Positions 12,101 to 14,905 of a stretch of 14,956 nucleotides of DNA are shown here, in pieces. Position 1 is the first letter of the stretch. Each line of letters opens with the position of its first letter. The position numbers and the translations under genes are program-made. The notes below the pieces were generated by a model. The model was not told where the DNA came from. It did not search any database and saw nothing but the letters and a program-made list of their open reading frames with translations. The stretch is taken from the NCBI GenBank assembly GCA_026770585.1, contig MU646314.1, positions 749,489 through 764,444 on the forward strand, read 5' to 3'. This DNA comes from Baffinella frigidus. Taxonomy: Eukaryota; Cryptophyceae; Cryptomonadales; Baffinellaceae.

Positions 12101-14065
12101 GAAGGCATTTTCGGGCACTCAGAGCCCGGGTTTCCGTCACCTTATCCGTAGGAACCCCCATATGCCCCTACGGGCTGCCTACCGTAGGGCCCTAGGTCTT
12201 ATCGCTTAGGGGATATTCAAAATCCCTTCGTAGCCCGGTGTGTGGGGACCTTGGCATTGAACTTGAGATCGACGAGGATGTTCGCCGCCCGCAGGTCGCC
12301 ATGCACCGCCCAGTCCTGCACAGGTTATTTACCCCCAGTCAGGTTATGTGCCCCCAGCCAGGATGCACACAGGTGATATACCCCCAGTCAGGTTAGGTGA
12401 CACAGGTTATCCCTTATCTGCCGAAAAAGGTACGTGATCATTTTTTTTAGCAGGAATCAGGTGTAGGGATTCCAATTTAGCGGAGGGCGGTTTTCCGGGT
12501 CTCATAAATCAGGAATTTCTCAATTCGTTGAGCACCAATTACTCAATTTGTTCAGCTTAGCGAGCCTGACAAGCTGGTGTTTTTTTCATAATTTTCTATT
12601 AAGAGGCGGCCTAATTAGAAAATGCCAAAGTTGACATTTGAGCCTTTTGTCATCTCAGGATGACCCAGACACATAAGGGATATACCCCCAGTCAGGTTAT
12701 ATACCCCCAGTCACGTTAGATGCCCCCGGTCACGTTGCATAAGTTCACAGGTTATGAGCCCCCGGCCAGGATGCACACAGGTTATTTACCCCCGGCCACG
12801 TTGCACAGGTTATTTGCCTCCGGTCAGGTTGCACGCAGGTCGCTATACACCGCCCAGTCCTGCCACTCGAGGCTAGAAATGTGACAATTTTAATTTTTTT
12901 AACTTTACAAGTCCTTTACAAGTGGTTACAAGTGGACCGCTGTGTAGCAATTTTCATACAAATATCGCGTTTGGGCACGTTCCTCCCGTATATATCGGAG
13001 CAACGTGACCAAGCCTGCCCGTGACTGGTGCTAAATTTAACAACCCCACATTTAAAATACTTCCTCTTCCAGCCTCGAGTCCTGCACAGGTTATCCCTTC
13101 AGTGGCGGGCGGGCAAATATTCGCCCTAACTCGCCATAGGCAGGTCCTAGGGCCCTACGGTAGGGCGTATGAGCTTTCTCGCCACTTAAGGGATATGCCC
13201 CCAGTCAGGTTGCACAGGGTACGTGCCCCCGATCACGTTACACACAGGTTATAAGCCCCCAGTCAGGATACACACAGGTTATGTACCCGTGGTCAGGTTA
13301 TCCCGTATCTGCCTCCTTCGTCATATGGCGACACTTGGGTCAAATTGACATCTGACTGGGCCGGAAGGGCTCGGCCGTCCATGGATGATTTTTTTTGGAA
13401 AAATACCAGATTGGAAGGGGAGATATTGGCAGGACAAACTCTGTTTTTGGAACATGCGATTCGAACAAACCCTGATTTTGAAGCCCCGAGAAATCCTGGT
13501 CTGCACCACCGCCTTTCCTTAGGAATTTTCCTGAGGAAAGGTGCAACTGGCTCCAGTGTGTCGGCAGATGAGGGATATGCCCCCGCTTGAATACCTCCAA
13601 TACCTCAAATAGCTCCAACCGATCCAATAGCTCTGCTTCAATAGCTCCAATAGCTCCCATACCTCCAATAACTACAATAGAATAGCTCACGGGAGAGGAA
13701 GGGTGTTTAGGGTTTGGGGTTTGGGGTTTAGGGTTAGGGTTTCGGGTTTCGGGTTTCGAGTTTCGAGTTTCGGGTTTCGGGTTTCGGGTTTAAGTTTTAG
13801 GGTTTAGGGTTTAGGGTTTCAGGTTTCAGGTTTGAGGAGAAAGGTCCAGGATCTGTACCAAGGAGGCCTTGCCAGTCGGGAGGTGGCGTGCGAAACTGTT
13901 CGGGTTCGTGCACGCGATTTGATCCGATTCAATTTGAGTAGGTTCTCGTTTGCGGATCCTCGGGAATAGGGATTTGATTTGATTTGGGATTTGATTTGAA
14001 TTGACCTTGGAGGCGTGGAGGAAGCGGACGCCTTTGCAGACGTCCATCAGGATTCGCAGCACCAT
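60..14065 (-). CDS. Protein kinase / class III nucleotide cyclase fusion gene, 15 internal exons, partial at both ends
   Basis: Fifteen short exons joined at AG acceptors and GT or GC donors give one uninterrupted frame of 974 nt (324 codons plus 2 nt). Residues 1-170 are a kinase C-lobe: HGDLRAAN (catalytic D27, N32), DFG (45-47), APE (67-69), SDVFAFG (D82) and NRPPF (R147). Residues 171-200 are a charged linker ending in MYPPRVAEAL, typical just before cyclase domains. Residues 201-324 are the cyclase: SDIVGFT (metal Asp D218), VETIGDAYM (E258, D262) and RVGFHTGPVVA. Family knowledge: class III cyclases convert ATP or GTP to cAMP or cGMP, and Glu at 258 is the guanine-recognising residue of guanylyl cyclases. 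The paired Cys position and the transition-state Asn/Arg lie beyond the left edge, and the kinase N-lobe beyond the right. Inference: a signalling enzyme with a kinase controlling or joined to a dimeric cyclase. Membrane or sensor parts are not visible. Every phase agrees across all 14 joins, which argues for an intact gene. Confidence 0.85.
254..381 (+). repeat. Dispersed repeat E1, copy 1
   Basis: It aligns over about 115-125 bp with the reverse complement of 11390-11511 (shared GGTCCGGATCCAC, GATTTCCCTTTTC). A shorter relative is at 2437-2484. In this strand the frame reads like VGNQLVRIHF and in the others FID(N/D)Q(L/M)V(R/W)I. It may be a remnant of a mobile element; I do not recognise it. 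Confidence 0.6.
557..830 (+). repeat. Degenerate telomere-like heptamer array
   Basis: Consecutive TTTAGGG, TTCAGGG, TTTGGGG and TTTCGGG heptamers, G-rich on the plus strand. It ends exactly where the exon 14 edge copy begins (831). Confidence 0.92.
831..1001 (-). pseudogene. Two partial copies of the exon 14 3' edge
   Basis: 831-852 and 967-1001 repeat the end of exon 14 on the minus strand (IPIDEL; the second reads AAAEKTPIDEL). The GT donor context is changed. They are separated by a telomere-like stretch and a 36-bp block. Confidence 0.75.
1016..1153. mobile_element. MITE-like element, family A, copy 1 (138 bp)
   Basis: The left end CCACACGGTGGACTACGAA matches the reverse complement of the right end at 18 of 19 bases. 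The element has no coding capacity. An inverted copy of the same length lies at 11926-12063. No clear target-site duplication was seen. Confidence 0.78.
1360..1440 (-). CDS. Exon 14: cyclase ADHVQRIAQFA helix
   Basis: Eighty-one nt, 27 codons. It reads AADHVQRIAQFAIAVIAAA and then DKIPIDEL, the 'dHa.riA.fAl.m' helix that follows GDAYM in class III cyclases. The acceptor is TACAG|GCG and the donor CTG|GTGACC. Two copies of its 5' edge are at 1584-1613 and 1757-1786, and two copies of its 3' edge at 831-852 and 967-1001. Only this copy has both edges in one open frame. Confidence 0.9.
1411..1860 (-). repeat. 173-bp tandem repeat with nested 'GTAATGGGGGTAA' minisatellite and exon 14 edge copies
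   Basis: The exon 14 5' edge (plus-strand motif GCGATCCGCTGCACGTGG) recurs with exact 173-bp spacing at 1411, 1584 and 1757. Between copies are units of GCCTGTAATGGGGGTAA. On the gene strand these read TTACCCCCATTACAGGC, nearly the real exon 14 acceptor TTACCCCCCATACAG|GCGG. The intron thus contains many look-alike 3' splice sites. Confidence 0.88.
1441..2207 (-). other. Intron 13-14 (767 bp)
   Basis: It opens with the GC donor at 2207-2206. It holds a G-rich GTTCGGG-type array (about 1919-2103) and then the 173-bp tandem and minisatellite block (1443-1860) before the exon 14 acceptor. A plain unique stretch lies at about 1850-1918. Confidence 0.75.
1919..2103 (+). repeat. GTTCGGG / GTGTGGG degenerate array
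   Basis: Seven- to eight-base units GGGGTTC and GGGGTGTG alternate. All three frames on both strands are open, which gives repeat-only translations. It is a variant of the telomere-like heptamer. Confidence 0.9.
2208..2261 (-). CDS. Exon 13: cyclase VETIGDAYM signature
   Basis: Fifty-four nt, 18 codons. It reads VETIGDAYMAVTNLVEKQ. The Glu corresponds to the guanine-selecting residue of guanylyl cyclases (adenylyl cyclases usually have Lys here), and the Asp of GDAY is the second metal ligand. The acceptor is ATCAG|GTC. The donor is GC: CAG|GCAACC. Retaining the next intron would leave the frame open through a long Pro/Thr-rich repeat translation, which I do not take as coding. Confidence 0.93.
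2437..2850 (+). repeat. Dispersed repeat E relatives in the intron after exon 12
   Basis: 2437-2484 matches the core of E1 and 2695-2850 matches the right half of the 11390-11610 block. Between them is unique-looking sequence with GCTCTG(T/C)CTG occurring twice. Confidence 0.45.
2984..3061 (+). pseudogene. Inverted copy of the exon 10 end and its intron start
   Basis: On the plus strand it reads TIFFSDVVES and then continues into CCTAACCTCCTAACCCC, which matches the real junction on the minus strand at 4425-4510. The GT donor is destroyed (GGGTACC has become GAGTCCC). The CCCTAAA units here are C-rich on the plus strand, so the telomere-like DNA was inverted together with the exon. Confidence 0.82.
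3061..3333 (-). pseudogene. Two partial copies of the exon 12 3' edge around a minisatellite
   Basis: 3285-3333 repeats YHAIDKLALHFNVFK-like coding with an intact AAG|GTTATC donor; 3061-3103 is a more damaged copy. Between them (3105-3275) are units of TTACCCCCATTACAGG, the same motif as the block upstream of exon 14 but inverted. Confidence 0.78.
3436..3505 (-). CDS. Exon 12: cyclase segment MEMLERLYHAID
   Basis: Seventy nt. It reads MMEMLERLYHAIDSLALHF and then NVFK, the 'vv.lLn.lY..fD.l.....vyK' helix and strand before VETIGD. The acceptor is ACGCAG|G and the donor AAG|GTCTCC. Partial copies of the 3' part lie at 3285-3333 and 3061-3103. This copy is the only one that has the acceptor and the MEMLERL start. 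Confidence 0.9.
3506..4096 (-). other. Intron 11-12 (591 bp)
   Basis: It contains a telomere-like stretch (3520-3735) with a pure TTTTGGG run, unique sequence (3740-3960), and a block at 3976-4063 related to 4573-4662. Both of these blocks start near GTTGACTAA or GTCGACTGA and end near AGTCAACTG, so they may be another small inverted-terminus element. Confidence 0.7.
3573..3672 (+). repeat. TTTTGGG tandem array, about 14 units
   Basis: A 100-bp perfect run of the heptamer GGGTTTT, the most homogeneous array inside the window. It is a one-base variant of TTTAGGG. Confidence 0.95.
4097..4132 (-). CDS. Exon 11: 36-nt microexon FTDISTRMKPE
   Basis: It supplies the residues expected after SDIVG in class III cyclases (FT.is..m.Pe). 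Both split codons fit: GG|G gives Gly and AG|G gives Arg. The acceptor is ACCAG|G and the donor AAG|GTCCAG. It would be missed by most gene finders because of its size and the repeat-rich surroundings. Confidence 0.83.
4133..4480 (-). repeat. Intron 10-11 (348 bp), almost wholly telomere-like
   Basis: Degenerate GGGGTTA, AGGGGTT and TTTAGGG units fill 4136-4480 between the exon 10 donor and the 36-nt exon 11. In the transcript this is a C-rich tract up to the ACCAG acceptor. Confidence 0.85.
4481..4542 (-). CDS. Exon 10: cyclase start with FFSDIVG metal site
   Basis: Sixty-two nt. It reads GRRVEPEHHDLVTIFFSDIV plus 2 nt of a split Gly. This is the beginning of the class III cyclase catalytic domain, with the first metal-binding Asp. 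The acceptor is ATGCAG|GGG and the donor CGG|GTACCC. An inverted copy of the 3' end with part of the following intron sits at 2984-3061 on the plus strand. Confidence 0.92.
4543..5208 (-). other. Intron 9-10 (666 bp)
   Basis: It is filled mainly by a roughly 21-bp minisatellite (4733-4935 and 5000-5194). It also contains a damaged copy of the exon 9 end (4927-4978, PPRVVEPLAR-like), a repeat block 4573-4662 related to 3976-4063, and a short copy of the exon 10 start (GGCTCCACGCGCC at 4681). Confidence 0.75.
4733..5194 (+). repeat. Roughly 21-bp minisatellite, unit GTTATAGCCGGTACAGAAC plus 2 nt
   Basis: About 20 imperfect units in two blocks, interrupted at 4936-4997 by a partial exon 9 end copy. 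No telomere-like motif is present. On the minus strand some frames are open with a repeated YNSF-type pattern, which I do not regard as a protein. Confidence 0.88.
5209..5298 (-). CDS. Exon 9: charged linker and cyclase-proximal MYPPRVAEAL
   Basis: Ninety nt, 30 codons. It reads VLQAKRRRESDKREIL and then SKMYPPRVAEALAQ. The second part matches the 'LL..mlP..va..L..G' helix that links sensor or kinase modules to class III cyclase domains; the KRRRESDKRE stretch is likely helical. The acceptor is CCGCAG|GTG and the donor CAG|GTCTGT. A near-identical copy at 5453-5503 covers only the first half and then diverges, so this copy is chosen. Confidence 0.87.
5453..5503 (-). pseudogene. Partial copy of exon 9 (acceptor and first half)
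   Basis: It matches the acceptor and the VLQAKRRRESDKREIL coding of exon 9 essentially base for base, then breaks off after ATCCTCTCC. A third, shorter remnant is at 5859-5886. The sequence divergence is very low, so this duplication is recent. Confidence 0.85.
6147..6189. repeat. Perfect 16-bp inverted repeat with telomere motif
   Basis: AGACCCTAAAAGTGTT at 6147-6162 is the exact reverse complement of 6174-6189, with an 11-nt loop. The arms contain CCCTAAAA and TTTTAGGG, so the orientation of the heptamer flips at the loop. It could form a hairpin or mark a fold-back rearrangement. Confidence 0.9.
6793..6879 (-). CDS. Exon 8: end of the kinase domain and start of linker
   Basis: Eighty-seven nt, 29 codons. 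It reads GAPANRPPFAEIERRLNAL, the invariant Arg and final helix of the kinase domain, then DCDAASPPKQ. The acceptor is CACAG|GGG. The best donor is a GC site, CAG|GCCTTA, because no GT is in place and the phase then fits exon 9. Without splicing the frame stays open for several more codons in repeat sequence. Small partial copies are at 6954-6982 (start) and 6710-6731 (end). Confidence 0.82.
6880..7235 (-). other. Intron 7-8 (356 bp)
   Basis: It is mostly unique-looking sequence, with a short copy of the exon 8 start (6954-6982, GAPAN) and a telomere-like trace (6925-6955). This intron has the least repeat content. Confidence 0.7.
7236..7307 (-). CDS. Exon 7: kinase subdomain XI, first half
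   Basis: Seventy-two nt, 24 codons. It reads EKRPTVAAGDVPPALL and then TLMRDCWA, matching the 'RP..p...p..l..Lm..CW' signature of TKL and Tyr kinases. The acceptor is TACAG|GAG and the donor GCG|GTACTC. Four 49-bp partial copies of its acceptor and 5' end lie in the intron before it. Only this copy has the LMRDCW half. Confidence 0.9.
7477..8067 (-). pseudogene. Four 49-bp copies of the exon 7 acceptor and 5' edge
   Basis: Copies at 7477-7525, 7672-7720, 7924-7972 and 8019-8067 match the real 7262-7310. Each is exactly 49 bp from the AG of the acceptor to a fixed cut after the codons for GDVPPAL. Outside that cut each joins telomere-like repeats at the same base. All keep a CAG acceptor. None carries the LMRDCWA half or a donor, so they cannot replace exon 7. 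Confidence 0.9.
7546..7649. mobile_element. MITE-like element, family B, copy 3 (104 bp, inverted)
   Basis: Reverse complement of the family B layout: ATCCCTTTTGTGCC at the left, the CCTAGGGCCCTAC core, the ATATTCACCCTAACTC block, and CACTTAGGGGATA at the right. It sits between two exon 7 edge copies. Confidence 0.7.
8019..8310 (+). repeat. TTTATGG and TTTGGGG arrays
   Basis: 8070-8160 is made of GGTTTAT(GG) units, 8165-8310 of GGGGTTT/TTTAGGG variants. These are telomere-like derivatives with one dominant variant per sub-array. Confidence 0.88.
8519..8812 (-). repeat. 30-bp tandem array of exon 6 donor-like units
   Basis: Units share ATTGGAGCACACCTGGGCC on the plus strand and repeat every 30 bp from 8645 to 8795, with looser units at 8519 and 8550. 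On the gene strand each has GCGGCCCAG|GTGTGC, which copies the real exon 6 end GCTGCTCAG|GTGCGC. The unit length is a multiple of three and no unit has a stop in the exon 6 frame. Confidence 0.9.
8562..8608 (-). pseudogene. Partial copy of exon 6 (3' half)
   Basis: It reads EETESVLLAVADAAQ on the minus strand against EEMEEVLLAVVDAAQ in exon 6, with a CAG|GTTTGC donor. No acceptor is seen at its 5' side. Confidence 0.8.
8808..8882 (-). CDS. Exon 6: kinase subdomain X
   Basis: Seventy-five nt, 25 codons. It reads VYSRAEPYAGEEMEEV and then LLAVVDAAQ, the 'R.ePY.g.....v' segment after the subdomain IX helix. The acceptor is AACAG|GTG and the donor CAG|GTGCGC. An array of 30-bp units repeating the exon end and donor follows directly downstream. 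If the donor is not used, the frame stays open through the array and adds 10-residue repeats. Confidence 0.88.
8883..9046 (-). repeat. Intron 5-6 (164 bp), telomere-like
   Basis: The whole intron is GTGTTTG, GGGGTGA and TTTAGGG units (plus strand) between GAG|GTCTGA and AACAG|GTG. It is the clearest case of an intron made of nothing but heptamer-derived repeat plus splice sites. Confidence 0.88.
9047..9096 (-). CDS. Exon 5: kinase subdomain IX
   Basis: Fifty nt. It completes the split Gly and reads NTPESDVFAFGILLSE, the SDVYSFGxxLWE helix of kinase subdomain IX with its invariant Asp. The acceptor is GAGCAG|GC and the donor GAG|GTCTGA. The following intron is the shortest in the window (164 bp). 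No partial copy of this exon was noticed. Confidence 0.9.
9121..9388 (+). repeat. TTTCGGG array with interspersed GGATATCG
   Basis: GGGTTTC units dominate, with GGATATCG and GGTTCC variants at roughly regular spacing; it ends in pure TTTCGGG. All plus frames are open, giving FGFRVSG-type strings that are repeat translations. Confidence 0.92.
9390..9427 (-). pseudogene. Partial copy of exon 4 (APELLRG)
   Basis: It reads LWIAPELLRGNSG, with a TAG acceptor-like end and GGCAACC where the real exon has GGTAACC. Both copies are embedded in TTTCGGG arrays. Confidence 0.8.
9880..9938 (-). CDS. Exon 4: activation segment and APE motif
   Basis: Fifty-nine nt in the phase that completes the split Arg. 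It reads SGACGSPLWMAPELLRGDS, the G(S/T)PLWMAPE end of the activation loop, followed by one base of a split Gly codon. The acceptor is ACGCAG|A and the donor CCG|GTAACC. A second, shorter copy at 9390-9427 reads APELLRGNSG but has GC at the donor and a shifted acceptor, so this copy is preferred. Confidence 0.87.
9945..10290. repeat. Telomere-like arrays in opposite orientations
   Basis: 9945-10110 is TTTGGGG/TTTAGGG on the plus strand, while 10185-10290 is CCCTAAAC/CCCCAACC. Such a C-rich block on the plus strand is rare in this window. Confidence 0.85.
10324..10487. mobile_element. MITE-like element, family A, copy 3 (rearranged)
   Basis: The interior matches family A (GTGGACTACGGAACTTTCATC..., GGTCACGTTACCG) and the right end is GCCCACCGTGTGG. 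The left terminus is eroded. About 30 bp near the right end is duplicated in tandem (around 10422-10480), which makes it longer than 138 bp. Confidence 0.65.
10559..10647. mobile_element. Family C repeat, copy 1
   Basis: It begins CCACACAGCGGACTAC, resembling a family A terminus, and contains the block CCATAGGACCCTACGGTAGG, AATCCGT and GGGACAT. Inverted relatives are at 11611-11694 and 12161-12245. No clear terminal repeat at the other end, so it may be a one-ended derivative. Confidence 0.6.
10807..10955. mobile_element. MITE-like element, family D (149 bp, one copy)
   Basis: The ends CAATGCACTGCCAGGGCGGA and the reverse complement of TCCGGCCTGGCAGTGCAATG pair with few mismatches, and weaker pairing continues inward. 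No coding content and no second copy in the window. Confidence 0.68.
11075..11164 (+). repeat. 18-bp tandem repeat, five units
   Basis: Five units of GT(T/C)AACTT(A/G)AGTAACGGT with exact 18-bp period, ending 6 bp from the exon 3 donor. The motif GTCAACTT also recurs singly across the introns and in MITE family A. Confidence 0.95.
11171..11211 (-). CDS. Exon 3: kinase DFG motif
   Basis: Forty-one nt. It reads VSDFGLWQQRHLP followed by 2 nt of a split Arg codon. The Mg-coordinating Asp and the start of the activation loop are present. The acceptor is AACAG|GTG and the donor CAG|GTCTCC. A five-unit 18-bp tandem repeat begins only 7 nt into the downstream intron. Joined to exon 2 it gives NAK-VSDFGL, the expected spacing from catalytic loop to DFG. 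Confidence 0.88.
11390..11610 (-). repeat. Dispersed repeat E1/E2, copy in the intron after exon 2
   Basis: The left half (11390-11511) is the inverted relative of 254-381. The right half (about 11500-11610) resembles 2695-2850 (GAAAAGAGCC, CAGACTG.GA, TAGACC) and, inverted, 1153-1285 (CACCAA, CGCCCGGGCTCTTTT, GTTGACGGATT). The two halves may be parts of one larger element. Confidence 0.55.
11611..11694. mobile_element. Family C repeat, copy 2 (inverted)
   Basis: The reverse complement aligns to 10559-10647 along its length (CCACACAG..., TTCGTGAATAACCC, TCCATAGGACCCTACGGTGG, GCAATCCGTAGGGACAT). Confidence 0.6.
11746..11850. mobile_element. MITE-like element, family B, copy 2 (105 bp)
   Basis: Ends are TATCCCTTAAGTGACC and GGCCACTCAAGGGATA. 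It shares more than 25 bp of identical core with 13092-13195. Confidence 0.78.
11926..12063. mobile_element. MITE-like element, family A, copy 2 (138 bp)
   Basis: It has the same terminal repeats and exactly the same length as the copy at 1016-1153, in opposite orientation. The interior is also alike (CTTTCATCAC, AAGTCAAC, TTAACTTTAAGG, GGTCACGT in the matching strand). It abuts a damaged copy of the exon 2 end (12078-12108). Confidence 0.78.
12078..12108 (-). pseudogene. Partial copy of the exon 2 3' end
   Basis: It reads LRDLKFDAK against LVDLKFNAK in exon 2, but the donor GT is changed to AT (AAG|ATCCG). Confidence 0.72.
12161..12245. mobile_element. Family C repeat, copy 3, abutting the exon 2 donor
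   Basis: The reverse complement begins CCACACACCGGGCTACGAA, about 4 nt inside the intron after exon 2, then shares AGGGCCCTACGGTAGGCAG with other copies. Confidence 0.55.
12250..12315 (-). CDS. Exon 2: kinase catalytic loop HGDLRAANILVD
   Basis: Sixty-six nt, 22 codons, phase 0. It reads DWAVHGDLRAANILVD and then LKFNAK, matching the HRDLxxxN catalytic loop with the catalytic Asp and Mg-binding Asn present. The Arg of HRD is Gly, so this is a 'non-RD' loop. The acceptor is GTGCAG|GAC and the donor AAG|GTCCCC. A MITE-like element begins about 4 nt inside the downstream intron. Partial copies are at 12835-12859 (start) and 12078-12108 (end, with the donor GT lost). Confidence 0.88.
12835..12859 (-). 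pseudogene. Partial copy of the exon 2 start
   Basis: It reads DWAVYSDLRA on the minus strand after a CAG acceptor (real: DWAVHGDLRA). The His-Gly of the catalytic loop is changed. Confidence 0.75.
13092..13195. mobile_element. MITE-like element, family B, copy 1 (104 bp)
   Basis: Terminal inverted repeats are TATCCCTTCAGTGGCG at the left and its near complement ending CGCCACTTAAGGGATA. The core contains the hairpin-like GGTCCTAGGGCCCTACGG. Copies of about the same length are at 11746-11850 and, inverted, at 7546-7649. Confidence 0.78.
13707..13835 (+). repeat. TTTAGGG / TTTCGGG array
   Basis: Telomere-like heptamers in intron 1-2, G-rich on the plus strand. Confidence 0.9.
14006..14065 (-). 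CDS. Exon 1 of fragment: kinase subdomain VIa (alpha-E helix)
   Basis: Sixty nt, 20 codons, phase 0 at both ends. It reads through MDVCKGVRFLHASK, the classic helix before the catalytic loop (compare 'ia.dva.Gv.fLHs' in TKL/Tyr-like kinases). The acceptor is GGTAG|ATG and the donor AAG|GTCAAT. The first codon is ATG, but it follows an acceptor and lies mid-domain, so it is not taken as a start. Two partial copies of the acceptor plus 5' exon lie upstream at 14170-14193 and 14340-14365. This copy is chosen because it alone reads on to FLHASK and a donor. Confidence 0.82.
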
Positions 14066-14169
14066 CTACCGTTTCGGGTGTAGGGGTTAGCGTCCATCTT
14101 CGTTAGAGTTCCAGGCGGAAGAATAACCCAGAATGCTCCTCAGCAGGCGGGAAAACAACCCACAGTTGG

Positions 14170-14405
14170 GTCCAGCAGGATTCGCAGCACCATCTACCCT
14201 CGCGGTCTGGGGGTTAGCGTCCATCATTGTTGGGGCCTTGAGTGTTTTTATCGGACGTGCCCCGTACTAACCTAGGACGCGCCGGTACAAAAACAGGACG
14301 CGCCAGTACTAAAGATGATCATCGGTTTGCTCCCGATTGGCCTTTGCAGACACCCAGCAGCATTCGCAGCACCATCTACCGTTTTGGGTTTCGGGGTTAG
14401 CGACC
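14170..14405 (-). pseudogene. Two partial copies of the exon 1 acceptor and 5' edge
   Basis: 14170-14193 reads MVLRILLD and 14340-14365 reads MVLRMLLGV; both follow a GGTAG acceptor. The intron side (GGGGTTAGCG) is also copied, so each duplicated module spans the splice junction. Confidence 0.85.
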
Positions 14406-14905
14406 ACGTTAGGCTTCAGGCTTCAGGCTTCGTTGGGGTTTCTTTGTTAGGCTTTAGGCTTTAGGCCTCGTTGGGGTTTAGGGTTTAGGGTTTAGGGTTT
14501 AGGGTTTAGGGTTTAGGGTTTGGGGTTCAGGGTTTATGGTTTATGGTTTAGGGTTCAGGGTTTAGGGTTGTAAGGTTTAGGGTTTAGGGTTTAGGGTTCA
14601 GGGGAATATGCGCAGTGGAGGGGCGTGCGCGAGGCGAGGGGGGTGAGGGGTGAGGATGGCGGGACAGGGGTGGGGGTTGAGGGGTAAGGATTGAGGGTTG
14701 ATAGAGGGAAGCGTTCAGGGCCGAGGGGATGGGTTTGAGTTGAGGGCTGATGGCTGCAAGGTGCACCTCTGATTTCGGGTTCCGAGTTCCAGGGTTCAGG
14801 TTTCGGGTTCCGGGTTCCAGGGTTCAGGTTTCGGGTCCCGGGTTTCAGGTTGCTGATTTCGGATTTCGGGTTTCTGGTTGAGAGTACAGGGTTTAGGGGT
14901 TATGG

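Larger units (their letters stand above)
11212..12249 (-). other. Intron 2-3 (1038 bp)
   Basis: In transcript order: family C repeat (12245-12161), exon 2 end copy (12108-12078), MITE A copy 2 (12063-11926), MITE B copy 2 (11850-11746), family C copy (11694-11611), dispersed repeat E (11610-11390), telomere-like array (11325-11219), exon 3 acceptor. It is nearly a tiling of small elements. Confidence 0.75.
12320..13300 (-). repeat. 'CCCCCAGTCAGGTTAT' minisatellite in three blocks
   Basis: Units with CCCCCAGTCAGGTTAT and CCCCCGGTCACGTTGCAC occur at 12320-12415, 12670-12845 and 13198-13300. On the gene strand they read ATAACCTGACTGGGGG, close to the exon 2 acceptor ATAACCTGTGCAG|GACTGGG with the AG region removed or varied. 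I infer that the unit derives from that junction. Confidence 0.75.
12316..14005 (-). other. Intron 1-2 (1690 bp)
   Basis: It contains telomere-like arrays (13707-13835), CAATAGCTC short repeats (13590-13690), a hairpin CCTTTCCTTAGG/CCTGAGGAAAGG (13512-13541), MITE B copy 1 (13092-13195), minisatellite blocks (12320-12415, 12670-12845, 13198-13300), an exon 2 start copy (12835-12859), and AT-richer sequence without identifiable content (12420-12660, 12870-13060, 13320-13510). ATTTGATTTG repeats lie next to the exon 1 donor (13971-14000). Confidence 0.72.

Noticed and set aside
12320-13300. CRISPR-like array of CCCCCAGTCAGGTTAT units
   Set aside because: Units are irregular in spacing, spacers are not unique, and the context is a eukaryotic intron; minisatellite is the better reading.
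14584-14766. Pro-rich minus-strand open frame as a further upstream exon
   Set aside because: No kinase N-lobe motif, low-complexity composition, and no convincing acceptor and donor pair.
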